Assembly: GCA_903859705.1 (NCBI GenBank)
Contig: CAIONQ010000176.1
Location: 1-59,898 of the forward strand
Source of the DNA: an uncultured Chthonomonas sp.
GTDB taxonomy: Bacteria > Armatimonadota > Chthonomonadetes > Chthonomonadales > Chthonomonadaceae
Length of the DNA stretch: 59,898 nucleotides
Direction: 5' to 3'
Shown: one piece after another, positions 1 to 7,758 of the stretch
Position numbering within the stretch: position 1 is the stretch's first letter
Layout of the letters: the number at the start of each line of letters is the position of its first letter
The notes under the pieces: generated by a model
The model's input: only the letters and a program-made list of their open reading frames with translations
Told to the model about the DNA's origin: nothing
The model's database searches: none
Made by a program: the position numbers and the translations under genes

Positions 1-59
1 CGGAAACGATGATCCCTGATCGTTGCACCACGCATCTCAGCCGCAGCCCAGTTCTCCAT
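1..59 (-). CDS. Tn5-like transposase N-terminus (partial, cut by window edge)
   Basis: Only the first 19 codons are inside the window. They read MENWAAAEMRGATIRDHRF, which resembles the N-terminal DNA-binding segment of Tn5/IS4-type transposases (W-A-x-x-E then GA-x-x-x-D-x-R). The ATG at 59 is preceded by a good ribosome-binding site (GGGGGA, 6 bases upstream). The gene reads leftwards out of the window, directly downstream of the phage lysis-like genes, so an insertion sequence may mark the end of the preserved phage block. With so few residues the assignment is tentative; an unrelated phage protein is the alternative. Confidence 0.5.
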   Translation of the reverse strand, partial: MENWAAAEMRGATIRDHRF

Positions 60-75
60 TTAACATCCCCCTAAA

Positions 76-318
76 TCATATCCGATTAAGAAGGAGCAAA
101 GATTCCCCGGTATGAGTTAAAAGATATGAATCATTGTTAGGTTCCCCGTCCTTCCTTCCAACCGTCATCGCGCCCGCCAGGGCTGAAACGGCACCAACCG
201 CAATGTGATCCAGGGTTTGCGGTGCGGGCAGCTGCCGCAGGCTGATGAGGGCTACAATGCCCAGGCTAAGCAGCGCAGCCAGCCCCAGAAACCATACGAT
301 AAGCCTCGAAGCATCCAT
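76..318 (-). CDS. Small membrane protein, holin-like position
   Basis: An 80-residue protein with one or two hydrophobic segments: residues about 6-26 (IVWFLGLAALLSLGIVALI) and a weaker one near 40-53. Its ATG overlaps the stop of the upstream gene in a TGATG arrangement, with GAGG eight bases upstream, so the two are translationally coupled. Position at the end of a phage late operon, small size and hydrophobicity fit a holin or similar lysis protein. That role is inferred from context; no family-specific motif is visible. Confidence 0.55.
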   Translation of the reverse strand: MDASRLIVWFLGLAALLSLGIVALISLRQLPAPQTLDHIAVGAVSALAGAMTVGRKDGEPNNDSYLLTHTGESLLLLNRI

Positions 319-701
319 CAAATTTTCCTCGTTATCTGTGAAGATGCGCCATTAAAACCGGGTGCCAGGCCGGCCGGCAGAGCCCAGGTGGCCCACAGAG
401 CTTGCGTGAGGGCACGAGATCCGGCCCAGGGGTCCACCTTCGGTTCAGCGCCGGCAACATAGTCTCTAATGGCGGCCTCCACCTCTGGCAGCAGGTTATC
501 ATGCATATCAAAGGTTTCTTCGCCCCACTTAACAGCCACCTCAACAGCCTGGCCAATGGCCTGTGTGTTGCCGGTGTTTATTCCCCACAGCAGAATCTGC
601 TGTGCCTGGTGAACGTAGCGCAGCCCCGTGGTAACTCCGGTTACGGCGCTGGTTTCGGCGCTGCGCAGCAGGCCACCAAAAAGCGTTCTAAACAGGTTCA
701 T
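318..701 (-). CDS. Phage late-operon protein of unknown function
   Basis: A 127-residue protein of a family I do not recognise. The N-terminus is mildly amphipathic (MNLFRTLFGGLLRSAE), followed by a largely helical segment and a small C-terminal domain rich in W, A and P. It overlaps the upstream gene by 4 nt (ATGA) and the downstream gene by TGATG, so it belongs to the same phage transcript. Its place between two small membrane proteins suggests the lysis or tail-end module, but nothing in the sequence gives a catalytic role. Confidence 0.6.
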   Translation of the reverse strand: MNLFRTLFGGLLRSAETSAVTGVTTGLRYVHQAQQILLWGINTGNTQAIGQAVEVAVKWGEETFDMHDNLLPEVEAAIRDYVAGAEPKVDPWAGSRALTQALWATWALPAGLAPGFNGASSQITRKI

Positions 702-904
702 TTCTCCTCCGCGTTCCCGTTATCCGAGTTCAATTTCTTGCCAATTCCGCCACAGTGCCTGCCATCTCTGTGCCCGCTTCGGTAGCCCTCATCGTACATC
801 GCGCCAGATGCCCGCAGGCTGGCATGCCAGCCGCCCATCCAGCAAACCACCCCATACACAAGCACAACCATGGCGGTTGGCCAATCGATACTTGCAATGT
901 GCAC
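698..904 (-). CDS. Small membrane protein with GTG start
   Basis: A 68-residue protein with one membrane segment (about residues 9-27, PTAMVVLVYGVVCWMGGWH) and a charged C-terminal tail. The GTG start at 904 is chosen because GGAGGG lies seven bases upstream. The stop overlaps the next gene's ATG (ATGA at 698-701). It could be a second holin/antiholin or a spanin partner of the coiled-coil protein just upstream; this is inference from position. Confidence 0.55.
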   Translation of the reverse strand: MHIASIDWPTAMVVLVYGVVCWMGGWHASLRASGAMYDEGYRSGHRDGRHCGGIGKKLNSDNGNAEEK

Positions 905-934
905 TCTGCGTCCCTCCTTTCACATTGGAACCTG

Positions 935-1306
935 TTAGCGCCTGCTGGCGCTCAACAGGCGCGTGTTAAGCTCCCGATTGAGCTCCTCCAACCTCGAAAT
1001 TTTCTCGCTCTGGGCTGCGGCTGCGGTTTGAAGCTGAAGGTTCAGCTTAACCAGCGCATCGCTACGCTCGCGGGCAGCGTCATAATCGCTGCACAGCCGG
1101 TTATAGGCAAGCTGCACCTCATGCAGGCTTGTTTCCAGCTGGCTGATGCGCTTTTCATAGGCATCGGCAACCGTTTCCCAGGCGGCGCTGCTGGTGCGGT
1201 TAACCATATCCACACCGCGCATGCGCGCCACAATGGCCACAAACACAAGCAGCGCTCCAGAGCCAAGAAGGCTAAGCGCTGCACAGGCCGCGTATACACT
1301 TTGCAT
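935..1306 (-). CDS. Membrane-anchored coiled-coil protein (i-spanin-like)
   Basis: A 123-residue protein with an N-terminal transmembrane helix (residues about 6-28) followed by a long heptad-rich region to the C-terminus (KRISQLETSLHEVQLAYNRL, then EKISRLEELNRELNTRLL). The layout of one anchor plus a periplasmic coiled coil matches the inner-membrane spanin (Rz) plan, and its neighbours are other small membrane proteins at the end of the phage operon. GAGGGG sits eight bases before the ATG. No separate outer-membrane lipoprotein spanin with a lipobox was found nested or downstream. Confidence 0.55.
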   Translation of the reverse strand: MQSVYAACAALSLLGSGALLVFVAIVARMRGVDMVNRTSSAAWETVADAYEKRISQLETSLHEVQLAYNRLCSDYDAARERSDALVKLNLQLQTAAAAQSEKISRLEELNRELNTRLLSASRR

Positions 1307-1311
1307 GGCAA

Positions 1312-1791
1312 CTACCCCTCTTCGGCTACATCGGCTGGCAGCCCGCTATCCGTGCCGGGTGCAGCATCAATTTGAAGCACCCCTGGCAGCAGAACATGTG
1401 CATAGCCGGGCACCCCAAGCGTGAACTCGGCGGTATACACCCCGGGTGGAAGGTGAGCACCTGCCCCCACAGAAAGATCCAGCGCGGCATCAACCCGCAG
1501 CCGCCCCGCATAGCTCGCATCATAAACGGCTGATGCGGGCAGGCAGGTGAGGCCGCTCACGGGCTGGCCAGCAGCAAACAGAGTGAGCGTGGCCTGCCAA
1601 TCTGCGGGCACGCCCACAACATAACAGGTGGCCGCTACCGCAGCTCGCTCACCACAAAACAGGCGCTGCGGCGGGAAGCTACGAAAAAGCACCACCGGGG
1701 CAGGGCCACCGGTGTAGGGAATGGGCGAACAACCACGCAAAACAAAGGGCGCCGAAATCGGCGCCCCACTCAAACCCGCTATTGTTCTCAT
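1312..1791 (-). CDS. Phage structural protein, beta-rich, unknown function
   Basis: A 159-residue protein predicted to be mostly beta strand, ending in a segment of Ig-like character (LPPGVYTAEFTLGVPGYAHV). Similar wording occurs in the connector protein at 18318-19058 (LAPGMYRALFRF), so both may carry a related small beta-sandwich used in virion proteins. It lies directly upstream of the coiled-coil membrane protein and downstream of the adhesin genes. A terminator-like hairpin lies within codons 9-15. Precise function unknown. Confidence 0.55.
   Translation of the reverse strand: MRTIAGLSGAPISAPFVLRGCSPIPYTGGPAPVVLFRSFPPQRLFCGERAAVAATCYVVGVPADWQATLTLFAAGQPVSGLTCLPASAVYDASYAGRLRVDAALDLSVGAGAHLPPGVYTAEFTLGVPGYAHVLLPGVLQIDAAPGTDSGLPADVAEEG
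1739..1766 (-). terminator. Intrinsic-terminator-like hairpin inside a phage CDS
   Basis: GGGCGCCGA (1747-1755) pairs perfectly with TCGGCGCCC (1758-1766). On the minus strand, the direction of the operon, the stem is followed by TTTGTTTTG. The element lies within the first 20 codons of the 1312-1791 gene, which it also encodes as S-G-A-P-I-S-A-P. The structure is direct sequence evidence; termination activity is inferred. Confidence 0.5.
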
Positions 1792-1812
1792 TTTTGTTCT
1801 TACAGCTCCGCA

Positions 1813-2721
1813 TTAACTTGCAAGGCTAACGCTCTGGTTGCCCGCGTTGGTACCGTTAACCCCGCCGGTGAGGGCAAACCGGTGCAGCAGCCCGGTGCTG
1901 CCATCATTAAGTGCAGCATGTGCCGGGCTATCATACAGGCAGATATCCGCAGAAGTCAGCACGCTGCCTGTGTAGGCCGTGTTGCGCACACCGCAGTTCA
2001 TTCCCACCAGGCCGGCAACAATGCCAAGCAGGTTAAGCAGGGTGGATGCCTGCGAATCGGTATTGGTGGCATGGCCCTCTACCTGCGCAATGTCTGCAGC
2101 AATGCTGGCCCCTGTTGGCACACCAAGGCGCGAAAGCAGAGTAGTTGTGCCAGCCGTATCCGCCCCCGCATAGGTGGATCGGCTCGAGACGGCCGCATCC
2201 AGATTCCCAAGTCTGGAATCTCCCAGGGATGTAAGCCCCGCGCCAGCCGCGCCAAGCCGGCCGTATGCGTCTCCGCTCTGGTTCACGCTGGCAGCAGTAA
2301 GCACCGGGGTACCCACATCCAGCAGCTTCTTGAATGCTGCAGCCAGATTGCCGCCAGTGGTTTCGGTCAGGGCGGTTGCAAGGATAGCGCTGATACTTGT
2401 TTTAACGTTACTGTTGGCATCAAACAGAAACTTTGCAACGGTAGCAGAATCTATTGCAGCAAACACAGCACCGGTTGCATTCTGCCCTGTTACTGTTTTG
2501 CCACTCTGGCTCACAGAGTAAACGATCCAGGCCTCACCATTTGTTACAGGATCATAGGCGATGCTGATAGGCACCGCTGTGCCAGACCCATTTACAGTAG
2601 CAAGTCCGGTGGAGAGTGAACTTCCACTGGGCGTGTAAATGGCTGTAACAGTAACCACTGGTGCATTGAGTATGGCGCCGCTATTATCAACAAGCAGACC
2701 TACAGGATATGTGATGCTCAC
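1813..2721 (-). CDS. Tail appendage / adhesin-like protein
   Basis: A 302-residue protein of low-complexity, S/T/A/G-rich beta and helix character. The N-terminal third (residues 1-85) looks like a small beta-sandwich (VTVTAIYTPSGSSLSTGLATV). The middle (about 95-220) has repeated D-A-V / L-S-R-L-G segments typical of helical phage fibre shafts, and the C-terminus is a compact beta domain. It lies 12 bp downstream of the SGNH-hydrolase gene, in the region where host-recognition proteins are expected. The role as a tail fibre is inferred from composition and context. Confidence 0.55.
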   Translation of the reverse strand: MSITYPVGLLVDNSGAILNAPVVTVTAIYTPSGSSLSTGLATVNGSGTAVPISIAYDPVTNGEAWIVYSVSQSGKTVTGQNATGAVFAAIDSATVAKFLFDANSNVKTSISAILATALTETTGGNLAAAFKKLLDVGTPVLTAASVNQSGDAYGRLGAAGAGLTSLGDSRLGNLDAAVSSRSTYAGADTAGTTTLLSRLGVPTGASIAADIAQVEGHATNTDSQASTLLNLLGIVAGLVGMNCGVRNTAYTGSVLTSADICLYDSPAHAALNDGSTGLLHRFALTGGVNGTNAGNQSVSLAS

Positions 2722-2733
2722 TTAACCCCTCCC

Positions 2734-4872
2734 TTATCGGCCACGGCGTGGCAACTGGTTTTTCGTCTTAAATGTAGAGCTCAAATTATTCAGCGCCACA
2801 TATACCTGATATCCGATCTGAGACGCTGCATCCGCATGCGTTCTCACATTTGGGTGCAGTCCATCCCAGGATCTGTATGAAGCACCAGCGTTGGTTAATC
2901 CCTGTTGGAATTGAGTCCCAAGGTCAATGAAGATGCTATTAGAATCCGGCAGCGTAGCTGCCAACACATACGATCGATACCAGCCACCGAATGGCACAAT
3001 GCAAACTATCAAAGCATTCGGGGCAGCAGCTCGCAACTGTGCAAGAAACGCTGTGTAGCTCGCCTGGAATGTTGCGGTATTAGCAGAGCTATAGCCATCA
3101 TTGGTACCCTGGTTAACGATAATAACATCCGGAGCCGGTGTCAGCAACCCACCAACAAGCCTGGATGTACCGTTAAAGTAATTAGACCAGGCTGCAGTTG
3201 TGAGAGATGCATTGTAACACGCGGGTACTGATCTCTGCGCTGCAACAATCAATCCCTGTCCGTCCCATGCCACCAACCCAACATTTGCCTTGAGCATTTT
3301 CGCGATGGTGTTAGCATAACTCTGCGTGCCGTCTTGGCCACCACTGATATTTGCAGAGTTAGCCAACATCCTCGAGCCTTCTGTTATGCTATCCCCAAAA
3401 ACAAGGATATTGAGTGTTGTTGGTGGTGGCGGCTTCGATGCAGAAGATGGCGCTATCGAAGCTGATCCTCCATCTATCAGGGCTGCAGTAAACTTCACAC
3501 GGTTTACAGGCATAGTGTCACCACCTGCAATCGCCCAGGCATTATCTGATTCGTAAGATCCGTAAGACCAGAACTCAACTAAGTGGTTACCAGCACTCAA
3601 CCCGGTTGCTACCGTAATCAATGCTGCACTTGATGCAACCTGTTGCGCTCCACCATCCACTGAATATACCAATTGGCTAAGGTTGCTACCATCAGTGTTG
3701 GTCATATCCATCATCAAAATGCATGAGGTTCCCGTGAACCCAAGCATGCTTTTGTTTCCGTTGTTTACCCATCCTGCAACAGTAGATCCCGGCAATATGT
3801 TATTACTCTGAAGTGTTCCGCTGCCGTTGCTAAACGTTGCGTATGGTGCCCAGTACCAGTTAGTGTCAGTTACAGTGATCTTCTTTTTAGATGGCAATGC
3901 CAATCCAGATGGATCCGAAAGGGATCCGTTATTCGTTGTGGATATGGTTATATTACCGGTTGCTGTAGACAGCGGCGTGTATACAAATGTCGCACTGGTA
4001 CCGGTACCTGCTGCCAGCGATACAGTAGTTGGCGTAAATGCCCCGCCTGCACCACCGTCTGAAGGCGTAACAGTTATGCCACTCCCCAGCGATCCACCAG
4101 ATGTTACAGTGAAGCTGGAACTGGCAACACCATCGATCAGGTAGCTCGGGCCAGTTAATGAATAGCTGCTGCTCTGCGCCTGATATATCTGTATTTTGCT
4201 GAGGGTATATGTCTGAACAGGGGAATTGACCTGGCAGGTGATGGCAAATTGCCCCGCAGCAGTTGGCCCGTTGGTATCAGTATTGGTTAGAGTTCCAAGT
4301 GTCGTGGAACTGGTTGTATCTATAAGCTGCAGATAAACAGTCGTGCTGCCACCAAGGCCGGAAGCGGCTCCTCCGTAACACTGTGCATCAAGCGTGTAGT
4401 TATGGCCAGCTGTTAACGTTACCGCCTGTGTTCCGATCGCATGTGCCGATCCGCCAGTCACATAATAGGTATTGATGGCAGCAGCGCCAAGCAGGAACAG
4501 GTAGTAATTACCGGAACCATTGGAACGCATTGCCATACCAATATTTCCAGATCCAGAACTGGCCATATTCCAGTTATTTATAGTGAGAACAACCCGGCCG
4601 TCAACAAGATTTTCAGCAGATGGGCGCGTCAAAAAGTCGTTGTTAAAACCGGTGCCATTAGTGGGGCTGACAAGCAGCAAGTTGCTACTGTTTATGTTGT
4701 AAATACTGCCGTGAACATCTGTCCAAGCACCACCAGTTGATGGAGCAGAAAATGTCGACGGTGATCCAACGCCTGTAGTGCTATTAGCTGCACCAGTGGA
4801 TGTCGGTGCGGTTCTACTCGCGTTGTTGTCGAAGATATCAGTAATAAAACTGTTCCAGATTGGCACGGTCAT
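2734..4872 (-). CDS. Tail-associated SGNH/GDSL-family esterase with adhesin N-terminus
   Basis: About 712 residues from the ATG at 4872 (MTVPIWNSF...); an in-frame ATG at 4989 would add 39 residues. The N-terminal two thirds hold several S/T/N-rich beta-sandwich modules of carbohydrate-binding appearance. The C-terminal 210 residues form an SGNH hydrolase: block I FGDSITEG (nucleophile Ser), block III NQGTND, and block V DGLHPN supplying the Asp-x-x-His pair. Family members are esterases or O-deacetylases acting on acetylated polysaccharides. In a phage tail locus the likely job is removing ester groups from the host surface glycan on adsorption. An acyltransferase-3 gene lies just upstream, separated by a terminator hairpin. 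Confidence 0.8.
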   Translation of the reverse strand: MTVPIWNSFITDIFDNNASRTAPTSTGAANSTTGVGSPSTFSAPSTGGAWTDVHGSIYNINSSNLLLVSPTNGTGFNNDFLTRPSAENLVDGRVVLTINNWNMASSGSGNIGMAMRSNGSGNYYLFLLGAAAINTYYVTGGSAHAIGTQAVTLTAGHNYTLDAQCYGGAASGLGGSTTVYLQLIDTTSSTTLGTLTNTDTNGPTAAGQFAITCQVNSPVQTYTLSKIQIYQAQSSSYSLTGPSYLIDGVASSSFTVTSGGSLGSGITVTPSDGGAGGAFTPTTVSLAAGTGTSATFVYTPLSTATGNITISTTNNGSLSDPSGLALPSKKKITVTDTNWYWAPYATFSNGSGTLQSNNILPGSTVAGWVNNGNKSMLGFTGTSCILMMDMTNTDGSNLSQLVYSVDGGAQQVASSAALITVATGLSAGNHLVEFWSYGSYESDNAWAIAGGDTMPVNRVKFTAALIDGGSASIAPSSASKPPPPTTLNILVFGDSITEGSRMLANSANISGGQDGTQSYANTIAKMLKANVGLVAWDGQGLIVAAQRSVPACYNASLTTAAWSNYFNGTSRLVGGLLTPAPDVIIVNQGTNDGYSSANTATFQASYTAFLAQLRAAAPNALIVCIVPFGGWYRSYVLAATLPDSNSIFIDLGTQFQQGLTNAGASYRSWDGLHPNVRTHADAASQIGYQVYVALNNLSSTFKTKNQLPRRGR

Positions 4873-5148
4873 TTCCCCCACAGAAAAGGCGATGGCCGCA
4901 TCCATGTCAACGGAAACGGCCATTGCATACCGGTATCGTTTTTGAAAACCCTTGCAATCCGCAGACAATAATACACAATAGCAATGCACCGAGGGTGCCC
5001 ATCAGAAGCATTTGGTTATGCATAAGGTCCGCGTTCACAACTCAGCCGCACCCACACTCGCTTTGCCTGAACTGCAAGAAATCGGATTGATGCGCAGTTG
5101 CCAGACTCCGGCTTCGATTGGCAACCAACCTTAGCCTCAGATAAGCAA

Positions 5149-5180
5149 ACAGCCCCGGGATTAATCCCAGGGCTGTTTTT
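5149..5180. terminator. Intrinsic terminator between acyltransferase and tail esterase genes
   Basis: ACAGCCC (5149-5155) pairs with GGGCTGT (5170-5176), with inner GGG/CCC pairing around ATTAAT. The plus strand continues TTTTTG and the minus strand TTTGCTTAT, so it could stop transcription in either direction. It separates the acyltransferase gene from the structural operon, which fits the acyltransferase being an independent accessory unit. Confidence 0.65.
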
Positions 5181-5203
5181 GTTACATCTGCTATACGTCG
5201 TAA

Positions 5204-6325
5204 TCATGCAGGCTTTGGCTTAGCAATCCATCTCTTTTCCCACAGTTCGTACATCAGCTTCCCGATGGCAATTAGCACTATCGCTCTTACCAGACTAAAC
5301 GCCGCATATGCTGGCACTGAGTGTACGTAAATCGGTTCAGCCACTTTACCAATCGCCTGTAAAATTGGCTGGTGATACAGGTAGACAGAGTAAGAGCAAG
5401 CTCCTACAGTGGTCAAGAGCTGTAGCCCTTGCGAGTTGAAATACTTCGCAGGTATGGCAGCGCAAGCAACCACAATGCTTGCGAAGAACAAGCCGCACAA
5501 CTGGTCGCGCAGCAGCGGCGGATTCATCTGGTCCCCTGTCATCAGAAGCACTGGGATAAACAGCGCGGCAATAATTGCAACGGCGTACCTAGCCTGCCCC
5601 TGTTTTGGTCGCGCTACCAGATAAGCAGCAGCCATTCCTGCGGCAAACTCAAACACGCGTCCAGGCAGCGCATTGTATCTACTTGCAAAATGTTCAAGGC
5701 TCGGATTGTGCCCGAGCTTGTGTATTACAAACGCCTGATACGCAGCCGAAGCGAACAACGCCAAACCGAGCGTAACTGGGAGGCTTGCCCTCTTCATCAT
5801 GAAGATGAGCAACGGAAACACCAAGTACAACTGAAACTCGAGGGCAAGGCTCCAGAATGGCGGGTTGATAGTCACAACCGTCGACGAGAACAAGTTGTGA
5901 AGCATAAGTAAGTGAAGCGGTATGTCTTTCGCTCCTCCAAATCCCGCCATTACTCCCGAGTGCCTATGAATGTTTGCTCCAATCTTAAGCCCTGCATATA
6001 TCACGAGGCATAAATAGAACGGCGGCAATATTCTCCAGCATCGCCTGCTAAAAAAGCCGCGGATATCCAGCTTCATATCTGGAATATCGTTCTTTCTCGC
6101 CATTGGCAGAAAAAGGCAAAATCCAGAAAGTACCAGAAATAGGCTTACGCCGAGCCATCCCCTGTTGGCCAGGTCAGCGCCAATCCTGAACCCTTCGCCA
6201 TGCTGAGCATCGCACTTCGTAAACAACACCGTATGTTGTCCAATAACCGCCATGCATGCCAGTGCTCGCAAGCAATCAATATAAGCCAGGTGTTTAGCAG
6301 TAGTTCCCGCAGTGGTTTTTTCCAT
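5204..6325 (-). CDS. Acyltransferase 3 family membrane O-acyltransferase (OafA-like)
   Basis: About 373 residues from the ATG at 6325 (MEKTTAGTTAKHLAYIDCLRA); a longer in-frame start at 6379 exists. The N-terminal YIDCLRALACMAVIGQHT and GWLGVSLFLVLSGF blocks are hallmarks of acyltransferase-3 proteins, with the conserved R-A and the F-x-x-SGF element. About ten membrane helices span the protein. These enzymes acetylate sugars of surface polysaccharides. It sits in a phage block next to an esterase-bearing tail protein and has its own terminator, the pattern of a lysogenic-conversion gene: the prophage could O-acetylate the receptor and so block related phages. That biological role is inference. 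Confidence 0.8.
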   Translation of the reverse strand: MEKTTAGTTAKHLAYIDCLRALACMAVIGQHTVLFTKCDAQHGEGFRIGADLANRGWLGVSLFLVLSGFCLFLPMARKNDIPDMKLDIRGFFSRRCWRILPPFYLCLVIYAGLKIGANIHRHSGVMAGFGGAKDIPLHLLMLHNLFSSTVVTINPPFWSLALEFQLYLVFPLLIFMMKRASLPVTLGLALFASAAYQAFVIHKLGHNPSLEHFASRYNALPGRVFEFAAGMAAAYLVARPKQGQARYAVAIIAALFIPVLLMTGDQMNPPLLRDQLCGLFFASIVVACAAIPAKYFNSQGLQLLTTVGACSYSVYLYHQPILQAIGKVAEPIYVHSVPAYAAFSLVRAIVLIAIGKLMYELWEKRWIAKPKPA

Positions 6326-6818
6326 GGCGGTAGTATACCTTCCGGTGCAGCACGAAGTGGGCATCACATTGCCGTGCAAAACGGGTACGCGCTCTGCTCC
6401 ACCAGTTGGCTAACCGTATTGGTGGTAACGGCTCTCGGGGCAACCTTGTTTCTGAATTCCATACCAGCAACATGTGAACAGCAGCACACCCCATCGCCCC
6501 GCTAACCCTTTCCAGGAACAATCCGTCCGCTGTCTCAGTCTTAAGAGGTACTGAAGACATGTGGCAACTCACTGTTTTTCCGCCACAATCGCCTGTGTAT
6601 GCGATATAATATAGGTGGCTTTTCTGTACTGCCTGGCTGCATACAGATGCCTGCGCACCGCACCGCCAGCCTCTAATCCCACAGATGTGGCATGCATCTG
6701 GCTTAGCAACCAGCTCTTCGCGCAACCTCTCAACTCCGCCTTTCACACCATCGCTCGCCCATTTTGCGCGCTATGGATGCGTTAATCGGCCCTGTTTTAC
6801 GAACCAAGGAATCCAGGC
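6326..6818. other. Non-coding stretch between acyltransferase and small membrane genes
   Basis: No convincing gene is seen here. A TATAAT hexamer at 6605-6610 followed by ATATAGG is the only promoter-like element and could serve the plus-strand small-protein row. Open frames across this stretch lack start signals and sensible composition. Confidence 0.4.
6605..6610 (+). promoter_or_regulatory. Candidate -10 element upstream of the DQFGR genes
   Basis: A perfect TATAAT in a local AT-rich patch, about 210 bases upstream of the first small plus-strand gene. No good -35 hexamer is found at the expected spacing, so the call rests on the -10 match and position only. Confidence 0.3.
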
Positions 6819-6998
6819 TTGCTCACCAGGCGCAAATACGATAAAGCTCGAGATAAAGAAATAACTCAGATAGAACCGTTTTTTGTTATTCTCTTCATCA
6901 TAGTGGTAGTGCTTGTAGTAGGCTCGATTACCATTAAAGGCGCCGGGCGTGGGCCAGTGTTTGACTCCGCCGATCAGTTTGGCCGAGAACGCAGGTAG
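6819..6998 (+). CDS. DQFGR micro-protein 1: basic N-terminus, one membrane helix
   Basis: A 59-residue protein. The TTG start at 6819 is chosen because AGGA lies eight bases upstream; no ATG is in frame. Layout: charged cytoplasmic head (TRRKYDKARDKEITQIEP), one very hydrophobic helix (FFVILFIIVVVLVVGSI), then a short outside tail ending SADQFGRERR. The tail motif D-Q-F-G-R recurs in three further plus-strand small genes immediately downstream. Known family: none recognised. By the positive-inside rule the motif should face the periplasm. The gene runs opposite to the surrounding phage operon. Confidence 0.65.
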   Translation: MLTRRKYDKARDKEITQIEPFFVILFIIVVVLVVGSITIKGAGRGPVFDSADQFGRERR

Positions 6999-7069
6999 TG
7001 GCCAGGTATCTGTAGCGCGGCGCGGTTAGATGGATAAGCCGACCCCTGCAGAATTAAGAAGGAAACACA

Positions 7070-7339
7070 GTGATTGCAGAAGAACCCACAAGGCGACGCA
7101 GGAGACGGCGGCGACGTAGCAGATCACGTCATCAGTCGGCACAGGGCCTTGCCTCAACTATGGTGGTGGGCCTCATAATTATCGCCGTTGTGGCAGCAGC
7201 CTTCATGTTCGCAACGCGGGGGCCTTCGACTGGCTCTGGGGCACCCGTTACCGATACCGACCGCTATGGCCGATCTCGCACGCCTGCAGGAACCCCTAAC
7301 AATGGGGGAGATGGCATGATCCGCCAATCTGAAAACTAA
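7070..7339 (+). CDS. DQFGR micro-protein 2 (DRYGR variant) with arginine tract
   Basis: An 89-residue protein starting at GTG 7070, with AAGGA upstream at correct spacing. The head carries an extreme arginine run (TRRRRRRRRRSRSRHQS). A membrane helix follows (about 30-48, MVVGLIIIAVVAAAFMF), then a tail with DTDRYGR, the conservative variant of DQFGR, plus a longer G/N/P-rich extension of about 20 residues. The arginine tract could bind nucleic acid or acidic lipid; this is speculation. It is 71 bp after gene 1 and 39 bp before gene 3, consistent with one transcript. Confidence 0.7.
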   Translation: MIAEEPTRRRRRRRRRSRSRHQSAQGLASTMVVGLIIIAVVAAAFMFATRGPSTGSGAPVTDTDRYGRSRTPAGTPNNGGDGMIRQSEN

Positions 7340-7378
7340 ACCGCATTGCATTGCCGCGCCGCTGCGGCACCCGAAACC

Positions 7379-7582
7379 ATGGACGATTTTCAGCCAAGAC
7401 GCAGACACAGACGCAGCCGAGAAAAAAGGCGCATCCCTAAGAAACGACGCCAGGTTATATTAGCTGCAATTGTTATTGTGGCCGTAATAGCCATGGTTTG
7501 GGCCACCCTCACACATGGAGGAGGAGGCCTTTCTTCTGGATCAGATGTGGATCAGTTTGGACGTTCCCTGGACAGCAAATAA
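7379..7582 (+). CDS. DQFGR micro-protein 3
   Basis: A 67-residue protein from the ATG at 7379; a TTG at 7346 in frame would add 11 residues and neither has a strong ribosome-binding site. Head: highly basic (PRRRHRRSREKRRIPKKRRQ). Helix: VILAAIVIVAVIAMVWATL. Tail: G-rich linker then SDVDQFGRSLDSK at the C-terminus. The shared layout and motif with genes 1, 2 and 4 indicate paralogy by tandem duplication, although head and helix sequences have diverged. No enzyme motif is present. Confidence 0.7.
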   Translation: MDDFQPRRRHRRSREKRRIPKKRRQVILAAIVIVAVIAMVWATLTHGGGGLSSGSDVDQFGRSLDSK

Positions 7583-7630
7583 ACCAGAGATTGATGCAGC
7601 GCCAGCCCTCCCCAGCTGCCGCATGCAATT

Positions 7631-7669
7631 CTTAAGTAAGACTTAATATAAATAAAGAACTTACTTGAG
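7631..7669. promoter_or_regulatory. Inverted repeat in the gap before the fourth DQFGR gene
   Basis: CTTAAGTAAG (7631-7640) is mirrored by CTTACTTGAG (7660-7669) with one mismatch, flanking an AT-rich loop that contains TTAATATAAATAAAG. It could be an operator with an embedded -10 element for the fourth gene, or an attenuator. This 176-bp gap is the only sizeable one in the row. Confidence 0.4.
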
Positions 7670-7758
7670 TTTGATACGTCACACTTTTAGATGAGGTAAG
7701 TCTGTGGTTTCTATTCCCCGGACATGCCTCTCTAAAATCAACAACAGGATGTAATCCG

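Noticed and set aside
3898-3935. GGATCC/GGATCC pairing inside the tail esterase gene
   Set aside because: A short self-complementary restriction-type palindrome repeated by chance; no U-run and only six paired bases.
6294-6746. 150-codon minus-strand frame upstream of the acyltransferase
   Set aside because: Cysteine-rich, unstructured composition, overlap with the acyltransferase start and no start signal; treated as a chance frame.
7010-7069. GC-rich segment before the second DQFGR gene, considered as a tRNA fragment
   Set aside because: No cloverleaf, anticodon stem or conserved T-loop sequence could be drawn.
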